DNA of 64,000 bases from Sulfurovum sp. (GTDB lineage: Bacteria > Campylobacterota > Campylobacteria > Campylobacterales > Sulfurovaceae), in assembly GCA_002733215.1 (NCBI GenBank), contig NVUY01000006.1:1-64000 (forward strand). Reading direction: 5' to 3'. A program made the position numbers and the translations under genes. A model generated the notes under the pieces. That model was not told the origin of the DNA. It was given only the letters and a program-made list of their open reading frames with translations, and did no database searches. This document shows, in pieces, positions 53,067-62,237 of the stretch (position 1 is the stretch's first letter; every line of letters starts with the position of its first letter).

Positions 53067-54046
53067 AATCCAGCCTTATCTATAAATCCACCTTGACAAC
53101 AACTTCGTGTCTGTGTTCCCTCTTTTAAAAGTGTAGCGATATCCGTACTTCCACTCCCCAAATGTAACCAAAGTTCAGTTACAAGTCCTTTTTTACATTT
53201 TAACACCACACGTTTCCCTGCCCCTACACCAAAACTTCGATTAAAAACAGCACGCACCTGCGGTAGTGTCACACGTTTTCCTATATGCTTACTAAAAAAA
53301 CTACCCACCTTAGAATCATTGACTTGTCTCAACAAAGCTATGGCATCTTCATAATAGGTATTTGCATCCGAAGCATAACATGTTCCGTGTTTTATCCACT
53401 CGTGTTTATGTAAATTTGAAGCAAACCCCGGCATGATCTTTTGAAGATCTTTTTTAACATCCTCACGTAAATTCAGATCAGGCAGTCTGTGCCATTGTTT
53501 ATGCTTCTCCAGTCTCACAACCTTATTGTCCACACCACAATAGGTATTGTTTTTAGGCTGTGGCCATAATCCGTGGAGTACAAAGTGTTTCTCTTTATAC
53601 TTACTTTTTTCAAAAGAAGGCAAAGGTCTTTTACACTCTTTTTTTCTCCTGTGTGTTTCACAAAAAGCATTATGCCAACTTAAGACTAAAAGGTTTTTTT
53701 CTGATTGTTTTTTATTTTGATACTTATTAGTATGTTTTTCTATATAGCTATCTAGAGAGCTTTTGTTCAATTCATCTTCTAAGCCTGTCGCGCTGCTTTG
53801 TAGAGGAGAAAAACATTCAGCATCCACCCATCGCTGTGCCGGTTGTTCATCTTTTATCAGTACAAGTGCTTGTCCTTTATGGTACCTAAGGATGGTATAT
53901 TTCTCTCTCCTCTCAAGATACACAGCATCTGTATTTTTACTATGCTTCATGTTATTAAAGGCGGGACATACCTGACTTGGAAAAGCCTCTTGTCTTGCAA
54001 AGAGAGCGGCAGTAAAAAGCATAAGTAAAAAGATCTGTTTATTCAT
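53063..54046 (-). CDS. RNase T2-family secreted ribonuclease
   Basis: About 327 residues. CAS-1 is FVLHGLWPQ with the first catalytic histidine and CAS-2 is KHEWIKHGTCY with the second histidine and glutamate, so the active site is complete. Start ATG 54046 gives a signal peptide (about 1-18, LLMLFTAALFA); an in-frame extension to 54109 would bury it. The N-terminal extension of about 90 residues before the RNase fold (VYLERREKYTILRYHKGQALV) resembles an SH3-like domain. Many cysteines suggest disulphides. First gene of the Pif1/cytochrome operon. Confidence 0.88.
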   Translation of the reverse strand: MNKQIFLLMLFTAALFARQEAFPSQVCPAFNNMKHSKNTDAVYLERREKYTILRYHKGQALVLIKDEQPAQRWVDAECFSPLQSSATGLEDELNKSSLDSYIEKHTNKYQNKKQSEKNLLVLSWHNAFCETHRRKKECKRPLPSFEKSKYKEKHFVLHGLWPQPKNNTYCGVDNKVVRLEKHKQWHRLPDLNLREDVKKDLQKIMPGFASNLHKHEWIKHGTCYASDANTYYEDAIALLRQVNDSKVGSFFSKHIGKRVTLPQVRAVFNRSFGVGAGKRVVLKCKKGLVTELWLHLGSGSTDIATLLKEGTQTRSCCQGGFIDKAGF

Positions 54047-54192
54047 GATCTGCTGCCTTGATATTTTTTGCATATTATACTGTAAAATATACTCTCTTCC
54101 TAATCTCACACCATAGTTTATCTGAGTAAATAATCATAAGAGTTTTCAGAATTAAAGGTTATAATAATAATCCTACCCCCAAGAGGCAGGTA

Positions 54193-54234
54193 TTGACACC
54201 CCCCCCCTTGAAGGGGCAAAGAATTAAATAGAAT
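54193..54234 (+). promoter_or_regulatory. Putative psiE promoter region with a nine-C tract
   Basis: TTGACA (54193-54198) is directly followed by nine cytosines (54199-54207), then TTGAAG (54208-54213) and, 15 bases on, TAGAAT (54229-54234). Depending on which -35 is used, the C-tract lies in the spacer or directly upstream of the -35. Homopolymeric C tracts are known phase-variation sites in Campylobacterota. Confidence 0.35.
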
Positions 54235-54249
54235 ACGAGAGTAGACAAA

Positions 54250-54717
54250 ATGAAAAATCAACATGATGAATTACCAACAGAGTTAGATGACCCGTTGATG
54301 TCCTTTTTAAATCATGCCATCAAAATTGCTGTCAAAGTATTGGCAGTACTGATGGTACTTGTAATCTTTTGGGGAGTCATTGATGTTGTTTACGTGTTGT
54401 TCAAAAAATTAATGGCTCCACCATTTATGTTGTTGGAGATCACCGACATTTTGAAAACATTTGCTGCATTTTTAGCAGTACTTATAGCTATAGAAATTTA
54501 TCAAAACATTGTTTTGTATTTAAGAACAGATGTGATACCTATTAAACTTGTAATTGCAACGGCATTGATGGCAATTGCCCGAAAGGTTATTATTTTAGAT
54601 TTTCAGGAGATAGAACCTATCTATGTTTTTGCTACGGCTGCCGTTGTACTTGCTTTGGGGATTACTTACTATCTGGTTGGACTTCACCATCAAGACAGTA
54701 GTAATCATCACCTATAA
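54250..54717 (+). CDS. PsiE-family membrane protein
   Basis: A 155-residue inner-membrane protein with four TM helices (about 28-52, 64-82, 92-110, 120-142). PsiE-family motifs include ITDILKTFAAFLAVLIAIEIYQNI and the charged ALMAIARKVIILDF. PsiE is phosphate-starvation inducible in E. coli, but its molecular role is unknown, and no Pho box is recognised here. It stands alone and converges on icd. Confidence 0.82.
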   Translation: MKNQHDELPTELDDPLMSFLNHAIKIAVKVLAVLMVLVIFWGVIDVVYVLFKKLMAPPFMLLEITDILKTFAAFLAVLIAIEIYQNIVLYLRTDVIPIKLVIATALMAIARKVIILDFQEIEPIYVFATAAVVLALGITYYLVGLHHQDSSNHHL

Positions 54718-54782
54718 ATTACGATGCACAAACCTGGAAAACTAAAATCAAGAAGTCTTGATATCCTTTGGTTTTTCTAATC

Positions 54783-54822
54783 AATTGAAGCATCATTTAC
54801 TTTTAGCTACGATGCTTCAATT
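54783..54822. terminator. Bidirectional terminator between psiE and icd
   Basis: AATTGAAGCATC (54783-54794) pairs perfectly with GATGCTTCAATT (54811-54822), followed by TTCTTATTT on the plus side. A smaller hairpin (ATCAAGAAGTCTTGAT, 54748-54763) lies upstream. Confidence 0.82.
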
Positions 54823-54868
54823 TTCTTATTTGAAATAACTCTTCTTTCTCAAAAGAGTCAAATGTTAC

Positions 54869-57049
54869 TTAGATAGCGTCAATAATCACATTCAACGTAG
54901 CAGAAGGTCTCATTGCCTTAGATGCTAACGCGTCATTTGGCTTGAAATAACCGCCAACATCCTGTGCTTTACCTTCAACAGCTAAAAGCTCTTCCATGAT
55001 CTTCGCTTCATTTTCTTTAAGCGCTTTAGCAACCGGTGTAAATTTAGCAGCCAAGTCAGCATCAGCACCGTTAGCAAGTGCATCAGCCCAAAATTGTGCT
55101 AAGAAGAAGTGAGACGCTTTGTTATCTGGCTGCCCTACTTTTCTTCCTGGCTCTTTGTTGTTGTCAAGGTAGGCATTATTTGCAGCATCAAGAGCAACTG
55201 TAAGTGCTTGAAGTTTTGCATCATTATGTTTTTGACCGATAAATCTAAGTGACTCAGCAAGCGCCAAGAACTCACCCAATGAATCCCATCTTAAGTGACC
55301 CTCAGCTAAGAATTGATCCACATGTTTAGGAGCAGAACCACCCGCACCTGTTTCGTAAAGACCTCCACCTGCAAGCAAAGGAACAATAGAAAGCATTTTA
55401 GCAGAAGTTCCAAGCTCTAAGATCGGGTACATATCTGTCAGGTGATCTCTTAGAACGTTACCGGTTACAGCGATCACATTTAACCCTGTTCTGATGATAG
55501 CGTTTGTAGCTCTGATAGCATCTGTTACTTTCATCGTTGTAATATCTAATCCACTGGTATCATGGTCTTTCAAGTAGTTATTTACTTTTTTAATAAGCTC
55601 TGCATCATGTGCTCTGTTTTCATCTAACCAGAAGATAGCAGGGATGCCTTCAATCCTTGTTCTTTCAACTGCAAGTCTAACCCAGTCTTTGATCGCAACA
55701 TCTTTTGTACGAGAGAGTCTCCAGATATCACCAGCTTCACATTCAAAGCTCATAAGGACACCATCAGCACCTGTTACAGTCACTGTTCCAGCTTCTGTAA
55801 GTTCAAACGTTGTTGGGTGAGAACCGTACTCTTCTGCTTTTTGAGCCATAAGACCAATGTTTTGCATTGCACCCATTGTTGTGACGTCGTATTGACCATT
55901 CTTCACACAATCAGCTACCATTTCCTGGTGGAACATTGCGTAAGTAGAATCAGGGATCACCGCTACACATTCAACTGCTGCACCAGTTCTGTCCCATTGT
56001 TTACCACCTTCACGAACCACTACAGGCATAGAAGCATCAATGATCACATCATTTGATGCATTAAAGTGTGTGGTTCCTTTATCAGAATCAACCATCGCTA
56101 GTCTAGGAGCATCTGATTCAAGTACTGCCAGGAAGTCTGCTTTGATTTCAGCTTCTTTTGCGTGACCTGCTATTTTAGCTTCTAAGTCAGACATACCCAT
56201 GTTAGGATTAACATTAAGCTCTGCAAATGTGTCTGCATGTTTTGCAAAAACATCTTCAAAGAATACTGTAAAGGCATGACCGAACATAATAGGGTCAGAG
56301 ATTTTCATCATCGTTGCTTTAAGGTGTAATGACCATAAGACATCATTTATTTTAGCCTCTGCAATGGTTTTTTTAAGGAATGTTTTAAGTGCAGAAATAG
56401 ACATAAATGTACCATCAAGTACTTCATCTGCAACACAATCAATAGCAGCTAACTCTTTGCCATTTAAAGCAATGGTTACTTTTTGATCTGAAGCTAAAGT
56501 CACTGATTTTTCATGTGAAAAGAAATCTCCCTTACCTTCCATGTGAGAAACATAGGCTTTACAGTTATCTGAGAATGCTCTAAGTTTATGTGGGTTTTTT
56601 TGTGCAAAGTTCTTCACAGCTACGGCTGCACGTCTATCTGAGTTACCCTCTCTTAGTACTGGGTTAACAGCAGAACCTAGACAACCAGCATATTTTGCTT
56701 GAGTTGCCTCTTCTGCTGCATTAGCAGGGTTTTCAGGAAAATCAGGGATATCATAACCTTGACCTTGAAGCTCTGTGATACAATCTTTAAGTTGACCCAC
56801 TGAAGCTGAAATATTTGGAAGTTTAATGATGTTACCATCTGCTTCTAAAACAACATCACCTAGTTTAGTCAGTTCATCAACTGCCAAACCTTGGCTTGCA
56901 AGTACTCTTCCTGCTAGTGAAATATCTTTCTCTACTACTTCAACACCTGCTGCTTGAGTAAATGCATTTACAATTGGTAACAATGAATACGTAGCCAATG
57001 CTGGCGCTTCATCGATTTTTGTCCATATGATCTTTGGTAATTTTGACAT
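54869..57049 (-). CDS. icd: Monomeric NADP-dependent isocitrate dehydrogenase
   Basis: A 726-residue monomeric (IDH-II) enzyme converting isocitrate and 2-oxoglutarate, unrelated in length to the 400-residue dimeric form. Recognised by the opening IIWTKIDEAPALATYSLLPIV, the NSDRRAAVAVKNFAQKNPHK segment and the cofactor-site region PILELGTSAKMLSIVPLLAGGGLYETGAGGSAPKH. In chemolithoautotrophic Campylobacterota it can run in the reductive direction of the reverse TCA cycle; that is pathway knowledge, not visible here. Single gene with its own promoter and AAGGA before ATG 57049. Confidence 0.96.
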   Translation of the reverse strand: MSKLPKIIWTKIDEAPALATYSLLPIVNAFTQAAGVEVVEKDISLAGRVLASQGLAVDELTKLGDVVLEADGNIIKLPNISASVGQLKDCITELQGQGYDIPDFPENPANAAEEATQAKYAGCLGSAVNPVLREGNSDRRAAVAVKNFAQKNPHKLRAFSDNCKAYVSHMEGKGDFFSHEKSVTLASDQKVTIALNGKELAAIDCVADEVLDGTFMSISALKTFLKKTIAEAKINDVLWSLHLKATMMKISDPIMFGHAFTVFFEDVFAKHADTFAELNVNPNMGMSDLEAKIAGHAKEAEIKADFLAVLESDAPRLAMVDSDKGTTHFNASNDVIIDASMPVVVREGGKQWDRTGAAVECVAVIPDSTYAMFHQEMVADCVKNGQYDVTTMGAMQNIGLMAQKAEEYGSHPTTFELTEAGTVTVTGADGVLMSFECEAGDIWRLSRTKDVAIKDWVRLAVERTRIEGIPAIFWLDENRAHDAELIKKVNNYLKDHDTSGLDITTMKVTDAIRATNAIIRTGLNVIAVTGNVLRDHLTDMYPILELGTSAKMLSIVPLLAGGGLYETGAGGSAPKHVDQFLAEGHLRWDSLGEFLALAESLRFIGQKHNDAKLQALTVALDAANNAYLDNNKEPGRKVGQPDNKASHFFLAQFWADALANGADADLAAKFTPVAKALKENEAKIMEELLAVEGKAQDVGGYFKPNDALASKAMRPSATLNVIIDAI

Positions 57050-57358
57050 TATTGTTCCTTAAAATTGGTATTTTTATGGAATAATTGTAACACCATTTCT
57101 AAAATAGGACAAATAATTAATGTTACTGTTCCATATTATGTTAATTATTGTTTCAATATTACACATAAAGCAGAAGATTAGTGACGAAAATCAAAATTAA
57201 TACGCTTTTTCTAATTTCAAACAACTAATGTTTTGACATGTGTTACCATCATATATTACTGTGCTTACCAAATTTTGATATTATCTTTTTAAAATTTTCT
57301 ATACACTATCATTTGAGGTTTCAAACACAAAAGAGAATGAACACTATAAGGAAGCAAT
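57050..57358. promoter_or_regulatory. Intergenic region with divergent icd and nhaA promoters
   Basis: The minus-strand icd promoter reads TTGTCC (complement of 57107-57112), a 17-bp spacer, then TACAAT (complement of 57084-57089), about 35 bp before the icd start; this is a good sigma-70 match. On the plus strand, TTGACA (57233-57238) followed by TATATT or TACTGT at 57252-57262 could drive nhaA, with less certain spacing. The rest is AT-rich with no open frame of note. Confidence 0.6.
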
Positions 57359-58537
57359 TTGAATATCATTGAAAAATTAAAGAAGAATGAATCATCCGCA
57401 GGCATACTGCTGATAGTAGTAACGATTTTGGCACTTATTTTACAAAACTCTGCCATGTCAGAATACTATAGCAGTTTTCTATATACACCTGTTGAGATAA
57501 AATTTGGTAATCTTGAGATCGCAAAACCTTTACTTCTATGGGTGAATGACGGGCTGATGGCTATTTTCTTTTTTCTCATTGGTCTGGAAGTAAAAAGAGA
57601 AGTACTGGAGGGGCATCTTTCCTCCATGAGTCAAATTGCACTGCCTGGTATCGCTGCCATTGGTGGTATGCTGATCCCTGCTTTGGTCTTTATCGCTTAT
57701 AACCAGGGAGAATCCTTTGCCATGAAAGGATGGGCGATACCCACTGCTACAGATATCGCTTTTGCTTTGGGTATTTTATCTCTGCTTGGTAACAGAGTTC
57801 CTGTATCGCTAAAGATATTTTTAATGGCACTTGCGATCATAGATGACCTCGGTGCCATTGTGATCATCGCACTCTTTTATACCTCTGAGCTCTCAACCCT
57901 CTCTATAGGGATAGCTTCTGCAGCACTTGTTGTGCTATTTATTATGAACAGGATGAAGGTTGCTAAAAAATCATTTTATATAGTACTAGGTATTGTGCTT
58001 TGGGTATCTGTATTGAAATCTGGAGTTCATGCGACTTTAGCCGGTGTAGCATTGGCATTTTTGATCCCACTTTATTCCAAAGACAAAGAGGGTAAACGTT
58101 TTTCAATGTCTAAAGAGATGGAGCATGATCTTCATTATTGGGTTGCCTTTTTTATCTTGCCGCTTTTTGCTTTTGTCAATGCAGGCGTTGATCTTAGAGG
58201 TATTTCACTTACAGAGATGGCAGGTCCTGTCCCTATGGGTATTATGATGGGTCTCTTTGTCGGTAAGCAGGTTGGTGTATTTGGATTTAGCTGGATCGCT
58301 ATCAAGATGGGGTGGGCTAAACTTCCCAAAGATGGGACTATGATGCAACTTTATGGTGTATCTGTACTAACGGGGATAGGGTTTACTATGAGTCTATTTG
58401 TTGATTCCCTGGCTTACAACGACACTGAAGTTTATCTTTATGCTGATAAACTTGCGATACTCTTAGGTTCATTCCTTTCTGGAATTGTTGGTTATATCAT
58501 TTTGAAAATAGCCAAGCCTTCAAAACAAGTTATATAA
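57359..58537 (+). CDS. nhaA: Na+/H+ antiporter NhaA
   Basis: A 392-residue inner-membrane antiporter that exports Na+ for two H+. The conserved ion-binding aspartates lie in LMALAIIDDLGAIVIIAL (about residues 160-177), and the N-terminal LLLWVNDGLMAIFFFLIGLEVKREV and PTATDIAFALGIL motifs are intact. Eleven to twelve hydrophobic helices are visible. The start is TTG 57359, with AAGGA ten bases upstream. Part of a run of Na+/K+/H+ transport genes. Confidence 0.95.
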   Translation: MNIIEKLKKNESSAGILLIVVTILALILQNSAMSEYYSSFLYTPVEIKFGNLEIAKPLLLWVNDGLMAIFFFLIGLEVKREVLEGHLSSMSQIALPGIAAIGGMLIPALVFIAYNQGESFAMKGWAIPTATDIAFALGILSLLGNRVPVSLKIFLMALAIIDDLGAIVIIALFYTSELSTLSIGIASAALVVLFIMNRMKVAKKSFYIVLGIVLWVSVLKSGVHATLAGVALAFLIPLYSKDKEGKRFSMSKEMEHDLHYWVAFFILPLFAFVNAGVDLRGISLTEMAGPVPMGIMMGLFVGKQVGVFGFSWIAIKMGWAKLPKDGTMMQLYGVSVLTGIGFTMSLFVDSLAYNDTEVYLYADKLAILLGSFLSGIVGYIILKIAKPSKQVI

Positions 58538-58620
58538 TAAGACGACCTTATTATTAATATATGATTAACTTTTAACAGTTAGAATTTTTTGCGTCAAACA
58601 AATATACTTAAAGGGTTTTT

Positions 58621-59070
58621 ATGAAAAAACTAAACAAAACTTTACTTACAGCTACCTTGCTTACCGCACTACTTGTACCAGGTGCTCTTCATGCGGAACA
58701 GGCAAAAGGTTTGAATGTTATAGTAAATTCTGATAACAAACAAACACAGGCAATGGCTATGGTTTTGTCACTTGTGGCTATCAAAAAACATCATAAAGAA
58801 GTACATATGATTTTGTGTGGAAAAGCTGGTAATTTAGCCGATAAAAACATTAAAGGGTTACCGGTGAAGAGACCTAATGGTACCACACCCTCAGCAAAAG
58901 ATCATCTTAAAAAGATCATTAAATTAGGTGCAACGGTACAAGTATGCCCCCTTTACCTGCCAAACTCAGGAAAAGACAAATCTATCCTTTTAGAGGGTAT
59001 TACCGTAGCTAAACCACCGGCAATTGCTGCAAAACTTTTAGATACAGCTTATAAGAATATATCATTTTAA
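58621..59070 (+). CDS. Exported DsrE-like protein
   Basis: A 149-residue protein with a signal peptide (about residues 1-26, ending LHA). The DsrE/DsrF-like fold is suggested by VIVNSDNKQTQAMAMVLSLVA, VHMILCGKAGNL and GATVQVCPLYLPNSG, with single cysteines in two loops. Cytoplasmic DsrE proteins relay sulfur; periplasmic versions are common in sulfur-oxidising Campylobacterota, but the partner is unknown. AAAGGG precedes ATG 58621. Confidence 0.78.
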   Translation: MKKLNKTLLTATLLTALLVPGALHAEQAKGLNVIVNSDNKQTQAMAMVLSLVAIKKHHKEVHMILCGKAGNLADKNIKGLPVKRPNGTTPSAKDHLKKIIKLGATVQVCPLYLPNSGKDKSILLEGITVAKPPAIAAKLLDTAYKNISF

Positions 59071-59258
59071 ACAAAGGATGATATTTTATTATTTTATAGG
59101 GTTCGATATAAAGGGGACCCCTCAAGTAGACGTCATCAGATGTGAACCTTTAGTGCATGAAACACTTAACATGAAACACTCAACAGGAAGCAAACTGAAG
59201 AATTAAAAGTTAAAATAGAAGCTTTCATACGAATAAGACTTTAAGGAAATAGCATTTC

Positions 59259-60875
59259 ATGTTAGAAATTATCATTTTTACTATACTCATAGCAACGCTC
59301 TTAAATTTGTTTTTAAGACAATTTAAAATACCTACGATCATAGGCTATATCGCTACCGGAACTATTATCGCTTACGGATTTGACCTGCACGATGCTATAC
59401 ACAATGAAGAGTTGAAAGAGATAGCAGAGTTCGGAGTAGTCTTTTTGATGTTTACTATTGGACTGGAATTTTCCGTAAAACATCTGATAAGAATGAAAAA
59501 AGAAGTTTTTTTATACGGTGGTCTTCAGGTTTTTGTCACAGCAGGCATTTTTACTTTTTTTGCATATTATTTGTTCAATATCGAACTAGAAGCATCCATC
59601 ATCATCGGGGCGGCAATGGCACTTTCTTCTACTGCCATCGTGCTAAAACTTTTAAATGAAAATGGAGACATCAACAAAATCTACGGTCGTAAAGTATTGG
59701 GGATATTACTGTTTCAAGATATTGCGGTCATTCCTATTTTACTTATGATCACTCTCTTTTCCATTAAAGATGCATCCGTTTCATCATTGCTTTTTCTAAC
59801 ATTTATCAAAGCTGTTGCTTTGATAGTTGGCTTGTTTATGGCAGGCAAGTATCTACTTGAGCCGTTTTTTCATGAAGTCAGCAAGACAAAATCAAATGAG
59901 ATATTTATCTCTTCTATCCTACTTATCGTTATCGGTTCATCATTTTTGGCACATCAATTGGAATTTTCATATTCGCTGGGTGCATTTATCGCAGGGATGA
60001 TGATCTCGGAGACCAAATATAAACATCAGGTTGAAGCCGACCTAATTCCTTTTAGGGACCTTTTGCTTGGTGTATTTTTTGTAACCGTTGGAATGCAGCT
60101 TGATTTTAGAACCATCTATGAAAACATCATTACCATATCGATTCTCTTACCTGTTTTAATCGTGATGAAGATCGCTATCATATTTGCCATTTTAAGATTT
60201 GCTACAAACAAAAGAAACGCACTCAAAAGTGGTTTGGCACTCTTTCAGCTTGGAGAGTTTGGCTTGGTTATTTTTGAACTCTCACTGGCAAAAGGATTAC
60301 TTGATCCTGAACTTGGTCAAATTCTCATTATTACCGTAGTTATATCTATGGTGTTAACGCCATTTGTTTTAAAGAATATATCTCAAATAGCAGATATTTT
60401 ACATAAAAAAGAAGAAGAAACCGGCGATGTAGAAGACATAGCTATCACCGGGCAGGATTCGGTAGGACATATTGTACTTATTGGTTTTGGTAGACTTGGA
60501 AAACGCATCTCAGAAGAGATTCAAAAAGAAGGTCTTGTCTATATAGCCATAGAAGATGATATAAAAGCAGTACAAGATGCTCAAAGAGAAGGTTTTCCTG
60601 TTATATTTGGAAATGCTACACAAAAAAGTATCTTGGAATCTGTAAATATTAAAAATGCATCAGCCGTCATTATATCACTTGGGAACAGTCAAAAGCTAAC
60701 ACATGTTTGTGAAGTAGTAAATGAATTAACAGACAACGTAACAACCATTGTGAAAGTAAATCATCGTGAAGACAGAGATGCTATATCAGGTTTGAACTTG
60801 ACGCATATTATTGTTGAAACCGAAAAAACGGCAGCTGCCATGTTTAAAGAAGTTAAAAACTGTCAAACATCATAA
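59259..60875 (+). CDS. CPA2-family K+/H+ antiporter with RCK (TrkA-N) domain
   Basis: A 538-residue protein of the KefB/KefC type. The membrane part (about 1-385) has 12-13 helices with [21 protein letters not shown], the ion-site region [16 protein letters not shown] and [20 protein letters not shown] cytoplasmic TrkA-N domain (about 405-538) has the Rossmann motif [15 protein letters not shown]. No TrkA-C domain follows. It lies 8 bp before the sodium channel gene, so the two are probably cotranscribed. Confidence 0.9.
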   Translation: MLEIIIFTILIATLLNLFLRQFKIPTIIGYIATGTIIAYGFDLHDAIHNEELKEIAEFGVVFLMFTIGLEFSVKHLIRMKKEVFLYGGLQVFVTAGIFTFFAYYLFNIELEASIIIGAAMALSSTAIVLKLLNENGDINKIYGRKVLGILLFQDIAVIPILLMITLFSIKDASVSSLLFLTFIKAVALIVGLFMAGKYLLEPFFHEVSKTKSNEIFISSILLIVIGSSFLAHQLEFSYSLGAFIAGMMISETKYKHQVEADLIPFRDLLLGVFFVTVGMQLDFRTIYENIITISILLPVLIVMKIAIIFAILRFATNKRNALKSGLALFQLGEFGLVIFELSLAKGLLDPELGQILIITVVISMVLTPFVLKNISQIADILHKKEEETGDVEDIAITGQDSVGHIVLIGFGRLGKRISEEIQKEGLVYIAIEDDIKAVQDAQREGFPVIFGNATQKSILESVNIKNASAVIISLGNSQKLTHVCEVVNELTDNVTTIVKVNHREDRDAISGLNLTHIIVETEKTAAAMFKEVKNCQTS

Positions 60876-60883
60876 GGAAAAAA

Positions 60884-61681
60884 ATGTATCACCGTATAAA
60901 AAATTTAGTTGATAATCAGAAATTTCAAAACTTCATCATGGGTATAATTATACTTAATGGTATCACCATGGGGTTTGAAACATCCAGAGAGTTTGCTTCT
61001 ACTTACCACACATCTTTTGAACTGTTCAATATGTTCGTTATCACTATTTTTACGATAGAGATCGCTTTACGGATCTATGTATACAGAGCATCGTTTTTCA
61101 AAGACCCCTGGTCTTTGTTTGATTTTACGATCGTTGCGATCTCCCTGGTCCCTGCAAGTGCCGGATTTGAGATATTCAGGGTACTGAGAGTTTTGAGACT
61201 CTTCAGACTTATCACAGTGGTACCGCAAATGAGAAAGATCATTGCTGCTTTATTGAGCGTGATACCGGGTATTGCCTCCATAGCAGGACTACTGACACTC
61301 TTTTTCTATATCTTTGCCATCATGTCAACACAACTCTTTGGAGAAAAATTTCCGCAGTGGTTCGGGACACTGGGTGAGTCTTTTTATACACTGTTTCAGA
61401 TCATGACACTGGAATCCTGGTCCATGGGTATCGTACGTCCCGTAATGGAGGTTTATCCGCTTGCCTGGATATTTTTTGTTCCGTTCATCTTCATGGCTAC
61501 CTTCATCATCGTCAACCTCATCATCGCCATTGTAGTCGATGCCATGAATGAGATGAATGCCGGTGAGGAAGAGCATATCATTGAAGAGTTTCATTCAAGT
61601 GAAGATGCAGCAAAGCTGGAAATTCAGAAATTGAGAGAGGATATAAAAGAGTTGAAGGCACTGATTATCTCTAGAGCGTAG
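60884..61681 (+). CDS. Voltage-gated sodium channel (BacNav, NavAb-like)
   Basis: A 265-residue single-domain channel that aligns without gaps to Arcobacter NavAb as I know it. S4 gating arginines fall at R99, R102, R105 and R108 ([14 protein letters not shown]), and the selectivity filter TLESWSM is at residues 175-181, identical in place and sequence. S5-S6 end in [22 protein letters not shown], followed by a neck and a C-terminal coiled coil (about 232-262, [18 protein letters not shown]) for tetramer assembly. It should be a homotetrameric Na+ channel in the inner membrane. Function by close homology. Confidence 0.95.
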   Translation: MYHRIKNLVDNQKFQNFIMGIIILNGITMGFETSREFASTYHTSFELFNMFVITIFTIEIALRIYVYRASFFKDPWSLFDFTIVAISLVPASAGFEIFRVLRVLRLFRLITVVPQMRKIIAALLSVIPGIASIAGLLTLFFYIFAIMSTQLFGEKFPQWFGTLGESFYTLFQIMTLESWSMGIVRPVMEVYPLAWIFFVPFIFMATFIIVNLIIAIVVDAMNEMNAGEEEHIIEEFHSSEDAAKLEIQKLREDIKELKALIISRA

Positions 61682-61712
61682 CCCCCTAAAGAGAGTTAGA
61701 TACTACGTAAAT

Positions 61713-62075
61713 TTATGGGTACAAAAATGCACTTCTTCCCATTTTTTGGCGAATAAAGTTTAAGCTTTTTTGTACACTTCGAAAAGAGAGTAGCTTCAGG
61801 AGTAAATCTATTTTGTTTAAAACTATCAGTCCTACCAATATAGTTAAAATGCCTTCTCCCGGGAATATCAGCATTATAACACCTATTACAATTAATAGAT
61901 AACCTAAAATATTTCTTATATTTTTAATAACTTTAAACAGTTTTGGATAACGTATAGGATTGTCTATATAGTCTTTTTGAGACTTGATAAAATAATCTGA
62001 AGGCAAAAAATATAATAATCCAGCAGAAAAAACAATTGTGATAAGTGATAAAAGTATGGTTATTTTTATTAGCAT
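61713..62075 (-). CDS. Small membrane protein, PGPGW-like
   Basis: A 120-residue protein with an N-terminal TM (about 4-24) and two later helices (about 55-90) joined by FPGEGILTILVG, which resembles the PGPGW motif of small transmembrane proteins of unknown function. A basic C-terminal tail ends RQKMGRSAFLYP. On the opposite strand to its neighbours, with its own AT-rich upstream region (62076-62237) that also carries the promoter of the next plus-strand gene. Confidence 0.6.
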   Translation of the reverse strand: MLIKITILLSLITIVFSAGLLYFLPSDYFIKSQKDYIDNPIRYPKLFKVIKNIRNILGYLLIVIGVIMLIFPGEGILTILVGLIVLNKIDLLLKLLSFRSVQKSLNFIRQKMGRSAFLYP

Positions 62076-62237
62076 AAAAAACCTTTTTTTAATAAATCAA
62101 ACGTTTTATACTTTTGAATTTTGTTAACTTTTAGAGTGTATCATAACAAATAAATGTTAATCTATTGTGTGGATATATACCAACAGTATCCGAATACATT
62201 TACTTACAAATAATGAATTAAGAGGGAGGCATTAAAA

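Noticed and set aside
59095-59180. tRNA-like GGTTCGA followed by a GGGGACCCC hairpin
   Set aside because: No acceptor stem, anticodon arm or CCA-proximal pairing could be built around it.
59071-59258. Direct repeat TGAAACACTTAACATGAAACACT upstream of the CPA2 gene as an operator
   Set aside because: Only two short imperfect copies, no symmetric half-sites, and no known regulator motif.
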